From a beta proteobacterium AAP51 (GTDB lineage: Bacteria; Pseudomonadota; Gammaproteobacteria; Burkholderiales; Burkholderiaceae_C): DNA of 64,000 bases. The notes under the pieces are model-generated. The model was given only the letters and a program-made list of their open reading frames with translations, did no database searches and was not told the DNA's origin. The translations under genes were made by a program, and so were the position numbers. The stretch covers positions 113,813 to 177,812 of the forward strand of contig LJHT01000058.1 of assembly GCA_001295905.1 (NCBI GenBank). Reading direction: 5' to 3'. Shown here one piece after another: positions 34,773 through 43,059 of this stretch (the first letter of the stretch is position 1; each line of letters begins with the position of its first letter).

Positions 34773-34978
34773 GGTCGGCACAGCGGAACCCGGGTGGGCC
34801 CGCGCTGGGCAGCGGGCAGCAAACTCTGGAGCAGCCATTCTGGAAATCGCGCATGACAGTTGACCCCGTGCTGCAGTCCATAGGAACCATGGCGGGGCTG
34901 TCATCAGGCTGTCGAGGCCGGCGCGTAGAAGCGGGTGCTTATGCGCCGCTGGGCGCAGGCCACTGGCCAGGAAAGCCG
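34773..34978 (+). promoter_or_regulatory. Divergent promoter region of the two-partner secretion array and GT41 gene
   Basis: 206 bases between divergent starts. It should contain the main promoter of the long minus-strand array and that of the GT41 gene. A TTGACC (34860-34865) on the plus strand could be a -35 element for GT41, but no good -10 follows at the right distance. A good ribosome-binding site (AGGAAAG) lies just before ATG 34979. Confidence 0.4.
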
Positions 34979-36994
34979 ATGAACACTGCCCCCTCTGCGC
35001 CGTCCTCTGCGCCGTCCTCTTCGACCCCCGCTTCGGTGACCTCTGCGACTTCAGCGCCTGCAGCTGCACCCGCCCTGCCTGCGCCTTCGGCGGTGTTCTC
35101 GCAGCTTGGGCGCTCTTTCGCCGCACGCGGGCAGCATGCCGATGCCGCCACCGCCTTCACCGAGGCCCTGCGCCTGGCCGCACCCACCCGAACTTCCGCC
35201 GCCGTTCGCGCCCAGCTGCACGCAGACCTGGCGCAAAGCCTGCGCGCCCTGGGCCGCCACGACGAGGCCACGCTGCACTTCGAGCAGGCCGTGGCGCTGG
35301 AGCCCGGCCGCGAACAGTGGCAGTTGCTGGCGCTGCTGCACCGCGGCGTGCTGCTCGACGAGAGCGGCCGCCCGCAGGAAGCGCTGGCGCTTTTCGAGCA
35401 GGCCACGCGGCAGTTTCCTGACTCGGCCGATGCCTGGTCGGTGCTGGGGGTGGTGCAGTCCCATCTCAGCGAGCCCGAGCTGGCCCAGGTGAGCCTGGCC
35501 CGCGCGCTGCAGCTGGCGCCCGACCGCACCGAGGTGATGGAGCGCTTCGCCCGCGTGCTGGTGGATGCCAAGAAGTTCGAAGACGCGGCGCTGGTCTTCG
35601 AGCAGATCCTCAGGCTGGAGCCGCAGCGGCCGCTCATCGCCAGCTGGCTGCTGCACTGCAAGTGCCTGCTGGCCGATTGGCACCGCCTGGACCGGCTGCA
35701 GGCCCATGTGCGGGGCCTGCTGCAAGGTGGCCAGCCCGCCGCCGAACCCTTCGGCCTGCAGGGCTGGTGCGCCGACCCGGCCCTGCTGCGCAACGCGGCG
35801 GTGTCGATGGCCACGCGCCTGCACCCGCCGCGGCCGCAGTTCCTGCCGCCGCCGCAGCTCGGGCCGGGCCCGCGCGTGCGCCTGGGCTATCTCTGCGGCG
35901 AGTTCCGCGAGCAGGCCACCGCCATGCTGCTGACCGAGGTGCTGGAACTGCACGACCGTGAACGCTTCGAGGTCATCGGTTTCGACAGCGGCTGGGACGA
36001 TGGCAGCCCGCGGCGGCGCCGCATCGAGCAGGCCTGCCAGATGCAGAGCATCCGCGGGCTGAGCGACCTCGACGCCGCGCAGCGCATCCGCGCGGCCGGC
36101 ATCGACATCCTTGTGAACCTCAACGGCTATTTCGGCCAGGCGCGCACCAATGTGTTCTCGATGCGGCCGGCGGCGCTGCAGGTGAACTACCTGGGCTTTC
36201 CGGGCACGGTGGGCGCGCCTTACCTCGACTACATCGTGGCCGATGCCACCGTCATTCCGCCCGGTGAAGAGGCGCACTACCTCGAGCAGGTGGTGCACCT
36301 GCCCCACAGCTACCAGCCCAACGACCGCACCCGCGCAGTGGCCGTGCAGCCCGCGACGCGGGCCGACGCCGGCCTGCCGCCCGAGGGCTTCGTGTTCTGC
36401 TGCCTGAACAACGCCTACAAAATCCTGCCGCCCGTCTTCGACATCTGGATGCGCCTGCTGCGCCAGGTGCCCGGCAGCGTGCTGCTGCTGTACGGCGACA
36501 TGCCCGAGTTGCAGGCCAACCTGCGCTTCGAGGCCACGCAGCGTGGCGTGGCGCCGGAGCGCCTGCTGTTCGCACCTTCCTTGCGCAACGACATGCACCT
36601 GCGCCGGCTGCAGCTGTGCGACCTGTTCCTCGACACCTGGCCCTACAACGCCCACACCACGGGCAGTGATGCGCTGTGGGCCGGGCTGCCCGTGCTCACC
36701 TGCACCGGGCGCAGCTTTGCCAGCCGTGTGGGTGCCAGCCTGCTGCAGGCGGTGGGCCTGCACGAACTCATCACGCACGACTTCGCCAGCTACGAGGCCC
36801 TGGCGCTGCGCCTGGCCACCGAGCCCGGCCTGCTGGCCGGCCTGCGCCGGCGCTTGCGCGCCCAGCTGCCGCAGGCGCCGCTGTACGACACGCCGCGCTA
36901 CACCCGGCACCTGGAGGCGGCCTATTTGGCGATGGTGGCGCGGGCCCGTGCGGGCTTGCCGCCCCAGGGCTTTGCCGTGCCTGCACAGGCTTGA
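34979..36994 (+). CDS. TPR-containing GT41 (SPINDLY/OGT-like) glycosyltransferase
   Basis: 671 residues from ATG 34979, with AGGAAAG just upstream. A Ser/Pro/Ala-rich leader (1-36) is followed by TPR repeats (about 40-215: HDEATLHFEQAVALEPG, RPQEALALFEQATRQFPDS). The OGT catalytic region (about 298-660) has RVRLGYLCGEFREQATAMLL, IDILVNLNGYFGQARTNVF, LQVNYLGFPGTVGAPYLDY and LFLDTWPYNAHTTGSDALWAG. Where many GT41 enzymes carry His in DFRxH, this one has Gln (FREQAT, 309-314); I recall other bacterial members with the same FREQAT. Such enzymes glycosylate proteins in the cytoplasm. The TpsB-TpsA neighbours recall HMW1C with HMW1A/B, so the adhesin is a candidate substrate. Confidence 0.88.
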   Translation: MNTAPSAPSSAPSSSTPASVTSATSAPAAAPALPAPSAVFSQLGRSFAARGQHADAATAFTEALRLAAPTRTSAAVRAQLHADLAQSLRALGRHDEATLHFEQAVALEPGREQWQLLALLHRGVLLDESGRPQEALALFEQATRQFPDSADAWSVLGVVQSHLSEPELAQVSLARALQLAPDRTEVMERFARVLVDAKKFEDAALVFEQILRLEPQRPLIASWLLHCKCLLADWHRLDRLQAHVRGLLQGGQPAAEPFGLQGWCADPALLRNAAVSMATRLHPPRPQFLPPPQLGPGPRVRLGYLCGEFREQATAMLLTEVLELHDRERFEVIGFDSGWDDGSPRRRRIEQACQMQSIRGLSDLDAAQRIRAAGIDILVNLNGYFGQARTNVFSMRPAALQVNYLGFPGTVGAPYLDYIVADATVIPPGEEAHYLEQVVHLPHSYQPNDRTRAVAVQPATRADAGLPPEGFVFCCLNNAYKILPPVFDIWMRLLRQVPGSVLLLYGDMPELQANLRFEATQRGVAPERLLFAPSLRNDMHLRRLQLCDLFLDTWPYNAHTTGSDALWAGLPVLTCTGRSFASRVGASLLQAVGLHELITHDFASYEALALRLATEPGLLAGLRRRLRAQLPQAPLYDTPRYTRHLEAAYLAMVARARAGLPPQGFAVPAQA

Positions 36995-37219
36995 GCTGAA
37001 AGGCGCCGAATGCGGGCCTGGGTGCGCCGGCGACGGTGCATCGATGGGGACACGGGCGCTTCCCCGTTTGTGTGACCGCGTACACATGGCGTTTGCGCGG
37101 AAGGCAAACAGCGGGCTGCCCGCGCATCAGGAGCCGGCTTTGCCAAACGGGCATGTCAAAGGCATTGCAGTTGTCGACGGCTGTCGCCGCCGTATCGCCA
37201 GACTCCCCAGACTTGGGTT

Positions 37220-37246
37220 TCAGAAACCGGCTGCAGTTGCCGATAA
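37220..37246 (+). promoter_or_regulatory. Sigma-28 (FliA)-like promoter of the chemotaxis receptor
   Basis: GCCGATAA at 37239-37246 is identical to the consensus -10 element of sigma-28 promoters. The matching -35 position (37220-37227, TCAGAAAC) is only a weak match to TAAAGTTT. The element ends 32 bases before the receptor's ATG, a sensible distance for a start site and ribosome-binding site. Flagellar sigma-28 control of chemoreceptor genes is established in other proteobacteria. Confidence 0.55.
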
Positions 37247-37278
37247 CTCCTCTGTTTAGCCTTGCAAGGAGCGGCGGG

Positions 37279-38832
37279 ATGATGGGCTTGAAGAATCTGA
37301 GTATTGGCAGTCGTCTGGGCCTGGGTTTTGGGTTGCTGCTGATCTTGATGGCCTCTGTGCTGCTGCTGTCCGGTTTGCGTTTTCAGGGCCTGGGCCAAAC
37401 TCTGAAGAGGGTCGTTGACGAGGATTGGGCGAAAGCGCTGGCCGTGGCGGACGTGAACGCCCTCACCCGAGCCAACGCCAGACGCACGATGGAACTGCTG
37501 CTGGTGACTGACGCCTCGCAGGCTCAGGCCGTGCGTGCCCACATGAAGCAGAACAAGGCGCGCATTGACGATGCGTTGTCGAAGCTGGACCAGTTGATTC
37601 GGCTGCCCGAGGGCAAGGAAGCACTGGCCAAACTGAAGGCCGATCGCGCAGCTTATGTGGCGAGCTTCACGAAGGTTGAGCAGCTGGTGCAAGCCGGTGA
37701 CAGAGAGGCTGCGATGCGCACCCTCTGGGCCGAAACACTGCCCGCCATCGACCGGCTGCAGGAACACATCGATGGTCTTTTGGCTCTCCAGCAAAGGCTG
37801 GTGGACAAAGCCAGTGCCGATGCACAGGCCGATATCTCGCGCACCTTGTGGACGCTGGGTACTGCGGGGCTGTTGATGCTGGGCCTGGGCACGGCTGCGG
37901 CTCGCTGGCTGGCGCTCTCGATCTCACAACCGATTGGTCACGCAGTTCGTGTGGCTGAGGCTGTGGAGAAGGGGGATCTCTCCCTGGCGGTGGGTAGTCA
38001 TGCGCGTGATGAGACCGGACGTCTGCTGCAAGCCCTAGGCTCGATGACGGACAGCTTGCGTAACGTGGTGCAAACCGTGCGCCAGGGCAGTGAGAGCATC
38101 GCCACCGGTGCCGGACAGATCGCCAGCGGCACCGCCGATCTGTCGCAGCGCACCGAAGAGCAAGCGGCGAATCTGGAACAGACGGCCGCGTCCATGGAGG
38201 AGCTTTCGGCCACGGTACGCCACAGCGCCGAAGCTGCACGCAAAGCCAGCGCGTTGGCCCAGACCGCAACCGCCACTGCAAGAGCCGGGGGCTCCGTCGT
38301 CGAGCAGGTGGTGGACACCATGGACGAGATCACGGTGGCCAGCCGCAAGATCGCCGACATCATCGGCGTCATTGATGGCATTGCGTTCCAGACCAACATC
38401 CTGGCCCTGAATGCTGCCGTGGAAGCTGCGCGCGCGGGCGAACAGGGTCGAGGCTTCGCTGTGGTGGCATCGGAAGTGCGTGGCCTGGCACAGAGGAGCG
38501 CTGCCTCGGCCAGGGAGATCAAGACTTTGATCCAAGCCAGCGTCGAAAGGGTGGAGGCTGGCAGCAACCTCGTGGGCACGGCCGGCCGCACGATGAAGGA
38601 AGTCGTGTCGCAGGTGGCACAGGCCAGCGAGGTCTTCGCGCAAATCAGCGCAGCGGCAGATGAACAGACCCGGGGCATCAGCCAGGTCAACGATGCCGTC
38701 ACGCAGCTGGATCAAGTGACTCAACAGAACGCGGCTTTGGTAGAGGAAAGCGCGGCAGCTTCAGACAGTCTGCGCGTTCAGGCGGGCAAGCTGGTTGAGT
38801 CGGTGCGGGTATTCCGCCTGGTGGCAGCCTGA
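37279..38832 (+). CDS. Methyl-accepting chemotaxis protein
   Basis: 517-residue transmembrane chemoreceptor. ATG 37279 was chosen because AAGGAG lies 7 bases upstream. TM1 (about 10-32, [22 protein letters not shown]) and TM2 (about 192-212, [22 protein letters not shown]) enclose a periplasmic four-helix-bundle (4HB_MCP-like) sensor. A HAMP domain (about 213-265) is followed by the signalling domain with the highly conserved tip [37 protein letters not shown] (given in parts: [37 protein letters not shown]). The ligand is unknown. The base composition is clearly less extreme than in neighbouring genes. No chemotaxis or flagellar genes lie nearby. Confidence 0.95.
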   Translation: MMGLKNLSIGSRLGLGFGLLLILMASVLLLSGLRFQGLGQTLKRVVDEDWAKALAVADVNALTRANARRTMELLLVTDASQAQAVRAHMKQNKARIDDALSKLDQLIRLPEGKEALAKLKADRAAYVASFTKVEQLVQAGDREAAMRTLWAETLPAIDRLQEHIDGLLALQQRLVDKASADAQADISRTLWTLGTAGLLMLGLGTAAARWLALSISQPIGHAVRVAEAVEKGDLSLAVGSHARDETGRLLQALGSMTDSLRNVVQTVRQGSESIATGAGQIASGTADLSQRTEEQAANLEQTAASMEELSATVRHSAEAARKASALAQTATATARAGGSVVEQVVDTMDEITVASRKIADIIGVIDGIAFQTNILALNAAVEAARAGEQGRGFAVVASEVRGLAQRSAASAREIKTLIQASVERVEAGSNLVGTAGRTMKEVVSQVAQASEVFAQISAAADEQTRGISQVNDAVTQLDQVTQQNAALVEESAAASDSLRVQAGKLVESVRVFRLVAA

Positions 38833-38898
38833 CGGCTGACCTTGGGCCAAGCGTCGTTCAGCGCGTGGTCATCGCCACGCGGTCCAGTTTTGCACGGC

Positions 38899-39048
38899 TC
38901 AACCGTGGTTTGGCTCGAGTTTGGGGGCGCCGTGTGTCCAGGCCCGCCCCGCCCGCTTCAGCAGCAGCAGGGCGAAGAGCGCGCCCAGGCCTGCGGTGAA
39001 GGCGATGCCCATCTTTCGGTGCGGATGGACCTCCGCGCACCGGTGCAT
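38899..39048 (-). CDS. Small membrane protein, 49 residues, coupled to the porin gene
   Basis: ATG 39048 shares its first base with the last base of the porin stop (TGATG), a classical arrangement for translational coupling. The product is MHRCAEVHPHRK, then a hydrophobic helix MGIAFTAGLGALFALLLL, then KRAGRAWTHGAPKLEPNHG. The helix segment is nearly identical to MGVAFTAGLGAHFVLLLL in the small protein at 44672-44854. Two members sharing both DNA and protein similarity argue that this is a real gene family. The function is unknown; it is likely a single-span inner-membrane peptide. Confidence 0.5.
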   Translation of the reverse strand: MHRCAEVHPHRKMGIAFTAGLGALFALLLLKRAGRAWTHGAPKLEPNHG

Positions 39049-40238
39049 CAGAACACAGCCTGGCCCCGCAACACCCAGCCGCTGCCGCTGCGGTCGCCCA
39101 CGCTGTTGGGGTCTTCGGACCGGTTGCTCACCACGTTGGCCGAAACGCGCCAGGTGCGGCCGAGGAACCAGCTGGCGCCCAGCGTGTGCACCTGCGCCTT
39201 CAGGCCCTCGGTGCCCGACAGCTTGTCGTAGCGGTAGAACACTTCCCAGCGGCCCTGGTCGCGCTTGTCGCCCGTGGGGCGCCCGAACCTGGCGTCGCTG
39301 GCATTGTGGCGGCGCGCCTCGCCGCTGGGTGACCACGCCAATTGCACCGACTGCCCCGAAACACTGCGAGACGGTGCGCCCGCCTCGCCGTCCAGCCGCA
39401 GGCTCAGCGCTTCGGCCTGCAGCAGCCAGGGCCCGCGTTGCAGCGCCGCTTCCACACCCAACGCGGTTTCGCCGCTGTAGCGGGCCGGCAGGCGCACCGC
39501 CGGGGCGAGATCGCTACGCCGGCCGGCCGTGTCTTCCGACACGCCGCGCAGACCCAGGCGGGTGCGAACCCGGCCATCGTCGTCCATGCCCCCGGAACGG
39601 GCGATGGAGGCGCCCAGCTGAACCACGTCCTCGCCCGCGCCCGTGTTCATCCAGACGCCTCTGGCCACCAGCGATTGACGGTCGCGTTTGTCGTACAGGC
39701 CGGCGCTGGCATGCCAGCCCTTGCCGTGGCCGTCGACGCGGGCGCCGAAACCTTCCGTCGCGTCGGCGATGCCCGGTGACAGGTCAAAGATGGCCGAGCG
39801 TTCGATGCCTGCCGTCCAGCTGGAACTGTTGGCGTTGTCCAGGCCGAAATCGGGGTCGATGCGGCCGAGCCGCAGTTCCAGGCCTTCGCGGGGCAGCCAG
39901 CTGACGGCGGCTGTGTCGAGCACGAACTTGTCGTCTTCGTAGGCCAAAGTGGCAGCGGCCCGCCACTGCGGGTTGACACGCCAGCGGGCTGAAGCATCCG
40001 CGCGGCGCACATAAGTGGCCGATGCCGTGCCGCCCTGGCGCGTGGTCACGCCCGAGAAAGCGCTGTGGTCCAGCTGCGCGCGGGCACCGACATCGAGGTT
40101 TTCCTTGCCGAAGGCCTGGGCTGTGGCCAAGGGCGACAGCAGCGCACTGATGGCAGCGGCCACAAGCAGCCGTGCGCAGCCTGCGAGACGCTGGCTTCGG
40201 ATGCCTGGTGTGGGGTGGCGGTGATGGAGCGTGTTCAT
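39048..40238 (-). CDS. Phosphate-selective-type porin (OprO/OprP-like)
   Basis: 396 residues. A signal peptide (ARLLVAAAISALLSPLATAQA) precedes a beta-barrel typical of the OprO/OprP superfamily: FVLDTAAVSWLPREGLELRLGRIDPDFGLDNAN, given in parts as FVLDTAAVSWLPREGLELRL and GRIDPDFGLDNAN. RWEVFYRYDKLSG and a closing VLRGQAVF with terminal Phe follow. These porins pass phosphate, polyphosphate or other anions. No phosphate-uptake genes accompany it. It lies 149 bases downstream of the NTPase-ABC-hydrolase operon on the same strand, so a link to that operon is possible. A tiny membrane protein is coupled to its stop. Confidence 0.8.
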   Translation of the reverse strand: MNTLHHRHPTPGIRSQRLAGCARLLVAAAISALLSPLATAQAFGKENLDVGARAQLDHSAFSGVTTRQGGTASATYVRRADASARWRVNPQWRAAATLAYEDDKFVLDTAAVSWLPREGLELRLGRIDPDFGLDNANSSSWTAGIERSAIFDLSPGIADATEGFGARVDGHGKGWHASAGLYDKRDRQSLVARGVWMNTGAGEDVVQLGASIARSGGMDDDGRVRTRLGLRGVSEDTAGRRSDLAPAVRLPARYSGETALGVEAALQRGPWLLQAEALSLRLDGEAGAPSRSVSGQSVQLAWSPSGEARRHNASDARFGRPTGDKRDQGRWEVFYRYDKLSGTEGLKAQVHTLGASWFLGRTWRVSANVVSNRSEDPNSVGDRSGSGWVLRGQAVF

Positions 40239-40387
40239 GGTGGAAAAGGGTTCTTGAGTTGGAGAAACGGGCCGGCCGAGTGGCTGCGCTCCTGTACAGA
40301 GCAGCGGCAGCGCTCAAACGGACATCAGCCCCGACATTTACTGATGAGTGCCCGACGCGCAGGGCTTCGCGCCCTGCTCACGCGGCT

Positions 40388-41221
40388 TCAGCGATGGCGC
40401 TCGAAAAAGTCCATCACGCGGGCGGCCAGTTCGCCCTTGCGGTCGCAGGCGCCGAAGTCATGGCCCGCCCTCGGCAGCACCGTCACCGTCAGCGCGTTGG
40501 CGATACCGCGCGCCTGGCTGGCACCGCGCACCGCAGCAGCCCAGTTGCGGGCGCGCTCCAAGCGGTGCACCCCTTGCAGCGCCGCCAGCTGGGGCTCTTC
40601 ACGCAGGTACTCGTCGGCGGCCGTGTCGCGTTCGCCCACCCACAGCGCCATCGGCAGCTTGAGGAAGACATCCAGGTCGATGGGCGCGCCCAGCTTGGCT
40701 GGTGCATCGGCCACACCCAGCGGCCAATCGTGTCCGGCGTCTGGCCAGGTGTACCAACCGGCCGCCCCGATGGCCAGCGCCGCCGTGCGTTGCGGGTGAC
40801 ACAGGGCAAAGCGATGCACGAACTGCGCACCGCCCGAATAGCCGAACAGGAACAGCCGACGCGCATCGATGCCGTGCTGTGCGGCTATGGCGTCCAGCGT
40901 GGTGAGCAGCGCCAGATCAGAGCGCGTACCCCGTCGCGGATGCAACAGCTGCTGGTAGCGACGGTGATGCCTTTCGTCGAACAGTGGCAGGGCCAAGGCG
41001 AAGCCGTGGCGCGCGGCCAAGGGCGCAAAGGCACGCAGCTGTTCCAGCGGCTGGCGGGTGTAGCCGTGCACACAGACGGCCAGCGGCACGGACTGTGCTG
41101 CCTGGGCAGGTTTCAGCAGCAAGAGCAGCGGGCCACCCGTCGGTGTGGGCTCGATCAGTTGCAGGGTGTGTTCGGTGGGCGCCAAGCTCAAGCCTGGCGC
41201 GGACAACGCAGGGCTCTTCAT
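40388..41221 (-). CDS. Alpha/beta hydrolase (esterase/PHB-depolymerase-like)
   Basis: 277 residues with an alpha/beta-hydrolase fold. An oxyanion-type HGYTR (VCVHGYTRQPLEQL) is followed by the nucleophile elbow LFLFGYSGGAQFVHRFALCH (G-Y-S-G-G), a likely acid residue in ALWVGERDTAAD, and the catalytic His in VLPRAGHDFGA. There is no signal peptide, so it acts in the cytoplasm. It resembles the PHB-depolymerase/feruloyl-esterase-like branch, but the substrate cannot be read. ATG 41221 overlaps the stop of the ABC transporter gene (ATGA), making it the third gene of a coupled operon. Confidence 0.85.
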   Translation of the reverse strand: MKSPALSAPGLSLAPTEHTLQLIEPTPTGGPLLLLLKPAQAAQSVPLAVCVHGYTRQPLEQLRAFAPLAARHGFALALPLFDERHHRRYQQLLHPRRGTRSDLALLTTLDAIAAQHGIDARRLFLFGYSGGAQFVHRFALCHPQRTAALAIGAAGWYTWPDAGHDWPLGVADAPAKLGAPIDLDVFLKLPMALWVGERDTAADEYLREEPQLAALQGVHRLERARNWAAAVRGASQARGIANALTVTVLPRAGHDFGACDRKGELAARVMDFFERHR

Positions 41222-43059
41222 GCGTCATCGCCTGAAATCAGGCGCAAGGGCGGGGGCAAGGGCACAGGCGCGGGCAGCAGGTCGTCAGCGCCGCCCAGCT
41301 CCCAGCGCTCGTCAGCCAGCGCTGCCAATTGGCTGTCGCGGGTGCTGAAGATCAGCGTGCCGGTGTGGGCGTGACGCAGCTTGATGAAGGCGGCCACGCG
41401 GTCGGCACTGTCCAGCAGGTGCTCCAGGTCATCTACCAGCAACAACGCCGGGCGGCCCACCAGGGCGCGCGCCATCACCAGCGCCCTGCGCTGACTGCCG
41501 CTGAGGTTGCTGCCGCCGTCGCGCACGCGGATGGCGCGGGCCTCGTCGTCCAGCGGACCCGGCCAGACGGCAGCGGCTGCTGCAGCGCGCAACTCTTCCA
41601 CGGTGGCGCCACGCCGCCGATAGCGCAAGTTGCTGTCGACCGTGCCGCGAAGCACGGCGGTGTCACTGCCCACGTGGCTGACGCGCCGCGAAAACTCGCG
41701 CAGGCCTATCTGGGCGAGCGGGCGTTCACCCAGTTCCACCTCACCCGCCGTCAAGGGACGCAAGCGCGCCAGCGTTTCCAGCAAGGCCGTCTTGCCGCTG
41801 CCGGGTGGGCCTGTCAGTGCGATGCAGCGACCGTGGGCCACTTCAGCAGCCAGGGCCTGCCCAGGCCTGCGGGGCAGAGGCAGACCGGCCAGCCGCAGCA
41901 CCATGGCCTTGGGCAAGGGCGCGCTGCGCTGCGGCGGCGTGGGTTCGGCATCGGCGAGGTACTCGGCAATGCGGTCCTTGGCAACTTCGGCCGCCACATA
42001 CTTTTCCAGCGACCGACCTACGTGCCGCAACGGCGTGGTCAAGAGCGCAATCAGCCCCAGGGCGCCCACCAGGGCACCCACACCTTGGAACTGCTCCAGC
42101 CAACCCGCAACGCCCGACGCTGCCAGGCTCCAGGCCGTGATCACGGAGAGCGACAAGCCGCTGAGAGAAAGCTCCACCCACCAGCGATGGCGGCCTTTGG
42201 CGTGCGAACGGTCCACATTCGCTTTGGCCAACCGGTCAAGCTGCCGGTTCAAGCGGCCACGCTCGCGCAGGGACTGCGCAGCCGACTGCATCACGGGCAC
42301 CGCAGCGATGCGGTCATGCACGTTGGCGGCCAGGTAGGCCTGCCGCAGACGCGCCTCGCGCACCCGTTGCGCCAAGGGCGGCAGCGTCATGGCCATGCCC
42401 ATGCCTCCCAGGGCGAACCAGACCGCCGCCAATACCGCCAAAGGCGGCGCAAGCAGGCCCAGGCCGATGAGCAGCGCCACGCCCGACGTGGCCGCTGCGG
42501 CCAAGCCCGTTGCGCCTTGCGCCGCCCAATCCCGCAGGGCCTGCGCATCGCCCATGAAGCGCAGCATCACGGCACCGCGGCTGCGCCTCTGGCGGCCCGC
42601 AGGCGAGAGCGTGGCCAGGGTGTCGAACATCGCCAGTCGCACTTCGCTGATGTAGTCCTGAGCCAGACGTTCCCCCAACACCAGCTTCCACCAGCCCAGC
42701 GCGGCAATGCCCACGAAAGCAGCCGCCGTGGCGGCCAGGAACGACCACGCCACACCTGCTGCGCCCGCGCCTTCAAGCACGTGGTCCAGTGTGTGCCTCG
42801 CAGCCAGTGCAGCCACCACGATGAGCGCAGCCTGGACCAAGGCACCCACCACCAGCATCACAAGCGTGAAGCGGCGGCTGCCTGTAGCCAGCCGCGGCAC
42901 GTTGCGGCGGGCGGCGGCGCTGGCTGCGCCGCCTTCTTCACCGTCGCTGGCGTCGTCGGGCTCGTCCGTGTCGCGTTCTGTCCCGAGGACGGTTTCGCCC
43001 TCGTGGTCGTCGGTGCTGTCGCGGGGGGGTGTGCGGGGCGGAGCCGGAGGCCGGCTCAC
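41218..43059 (-). CDS. ABC transporter half-protein (membrane plus ATPase) with degenerate ATPase motifs
   Basis: 613 residues: acidic N-terminal tail (about 15-45), six-helix exporter domain (about 62-345), and ATPase domain (about 385-600). Walker A is intact (GPPGSGKT, 417-424), as is the signature (NLSGSQRRAL, LSGSQ 519-523). Other key positions differ from the norm: Walker B is LLLVDDLE, with Asp544 where catalytic Glu is usual; the Q-loop Gln position reads HVGSD; and the H-loop reads IFSTRDS with Thr in place of His. This recalls the weak site of heteromeric exporters, but no partner half is encoded nearby. It is coupled at both ends (ATGA) to the NTPase and hydrolase genes. Confidence 0.85.
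   Translation of the reverse strand: MSRPPAPPRTPPRDSTDDHEGETVLGTERDTDEPDDASDGEEGGAASAAARRNVPRLATGSRRFTLVMLVVGALVQAALIVVAALAARHTLDHVLEGAGAAGVAWSFLAATAAAFVGIAALGWWKLVLGERLAQDYISEVRLAMFDTLATLSPAGRQRRSRGAVMLRFMGDAQALRDWAAQGATGLAAAATSGVALLIGLGLLAPPLAVLAAVWFALGGMGMAMTLPPLAQRVREARLRQAYLAANVHDRIAAVPVMQSAAQSLRERGRLNRQLDRLAKANVDRSHAKGRHRWWVELSLSGLSLSVITAWSLAASGVAGWLEQFQGVGALVGALGLIALLTTPLRHVGRSLEKYVAAEVAKDRIAEYLADAEPTPPQRSAPLPKAMVLRLAGLPLPRRPGQALAAEVAHGRCIALTGPPGSGKTALLETLARLRPLTAGEVELGERPLAQIGLREFSRRVSHVGSDTAVLRGTVDSNLRYRRRGATVEELRAAAAAAVWPGPLDDEARAIRVRDGGSNLSGSQRRALVMARALVGRPALLLVDDLEHLLDSADRVAAFIKLRHAHTGTLIFSTRDSQLAALADERWELGGADDLLPAPVPLPPPLRLISGDDA

Noticed and set aside
34853..34978. Longer GT41 start at 34853
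   Set aside because: The extension has no TPR or signal features, while ATG 34979 has a strong ribosome-binding site directly upstream.
37069..37086. TGTGT-N8-ACACA dyad upstream of the chemoreceptor as a regulator site
   Set aside because: Short half-sites of simple composition with no second copy seen; could be chance.
35051..37087. 678-codon minus-strand frame opposite the GT41 gene
   Set aside because: Gln/His/Ala/Gly-rich shadow of a clear TPR-GT41 coding sequence.
37036..37278. In-frame N-terminal extension of the chemoreceptor
   Set aside because: The extra residues are Arg/Cys-rich and precede the membrane helix. A good ribosome-binding site and a sigma-28 element point to ATG 37279.
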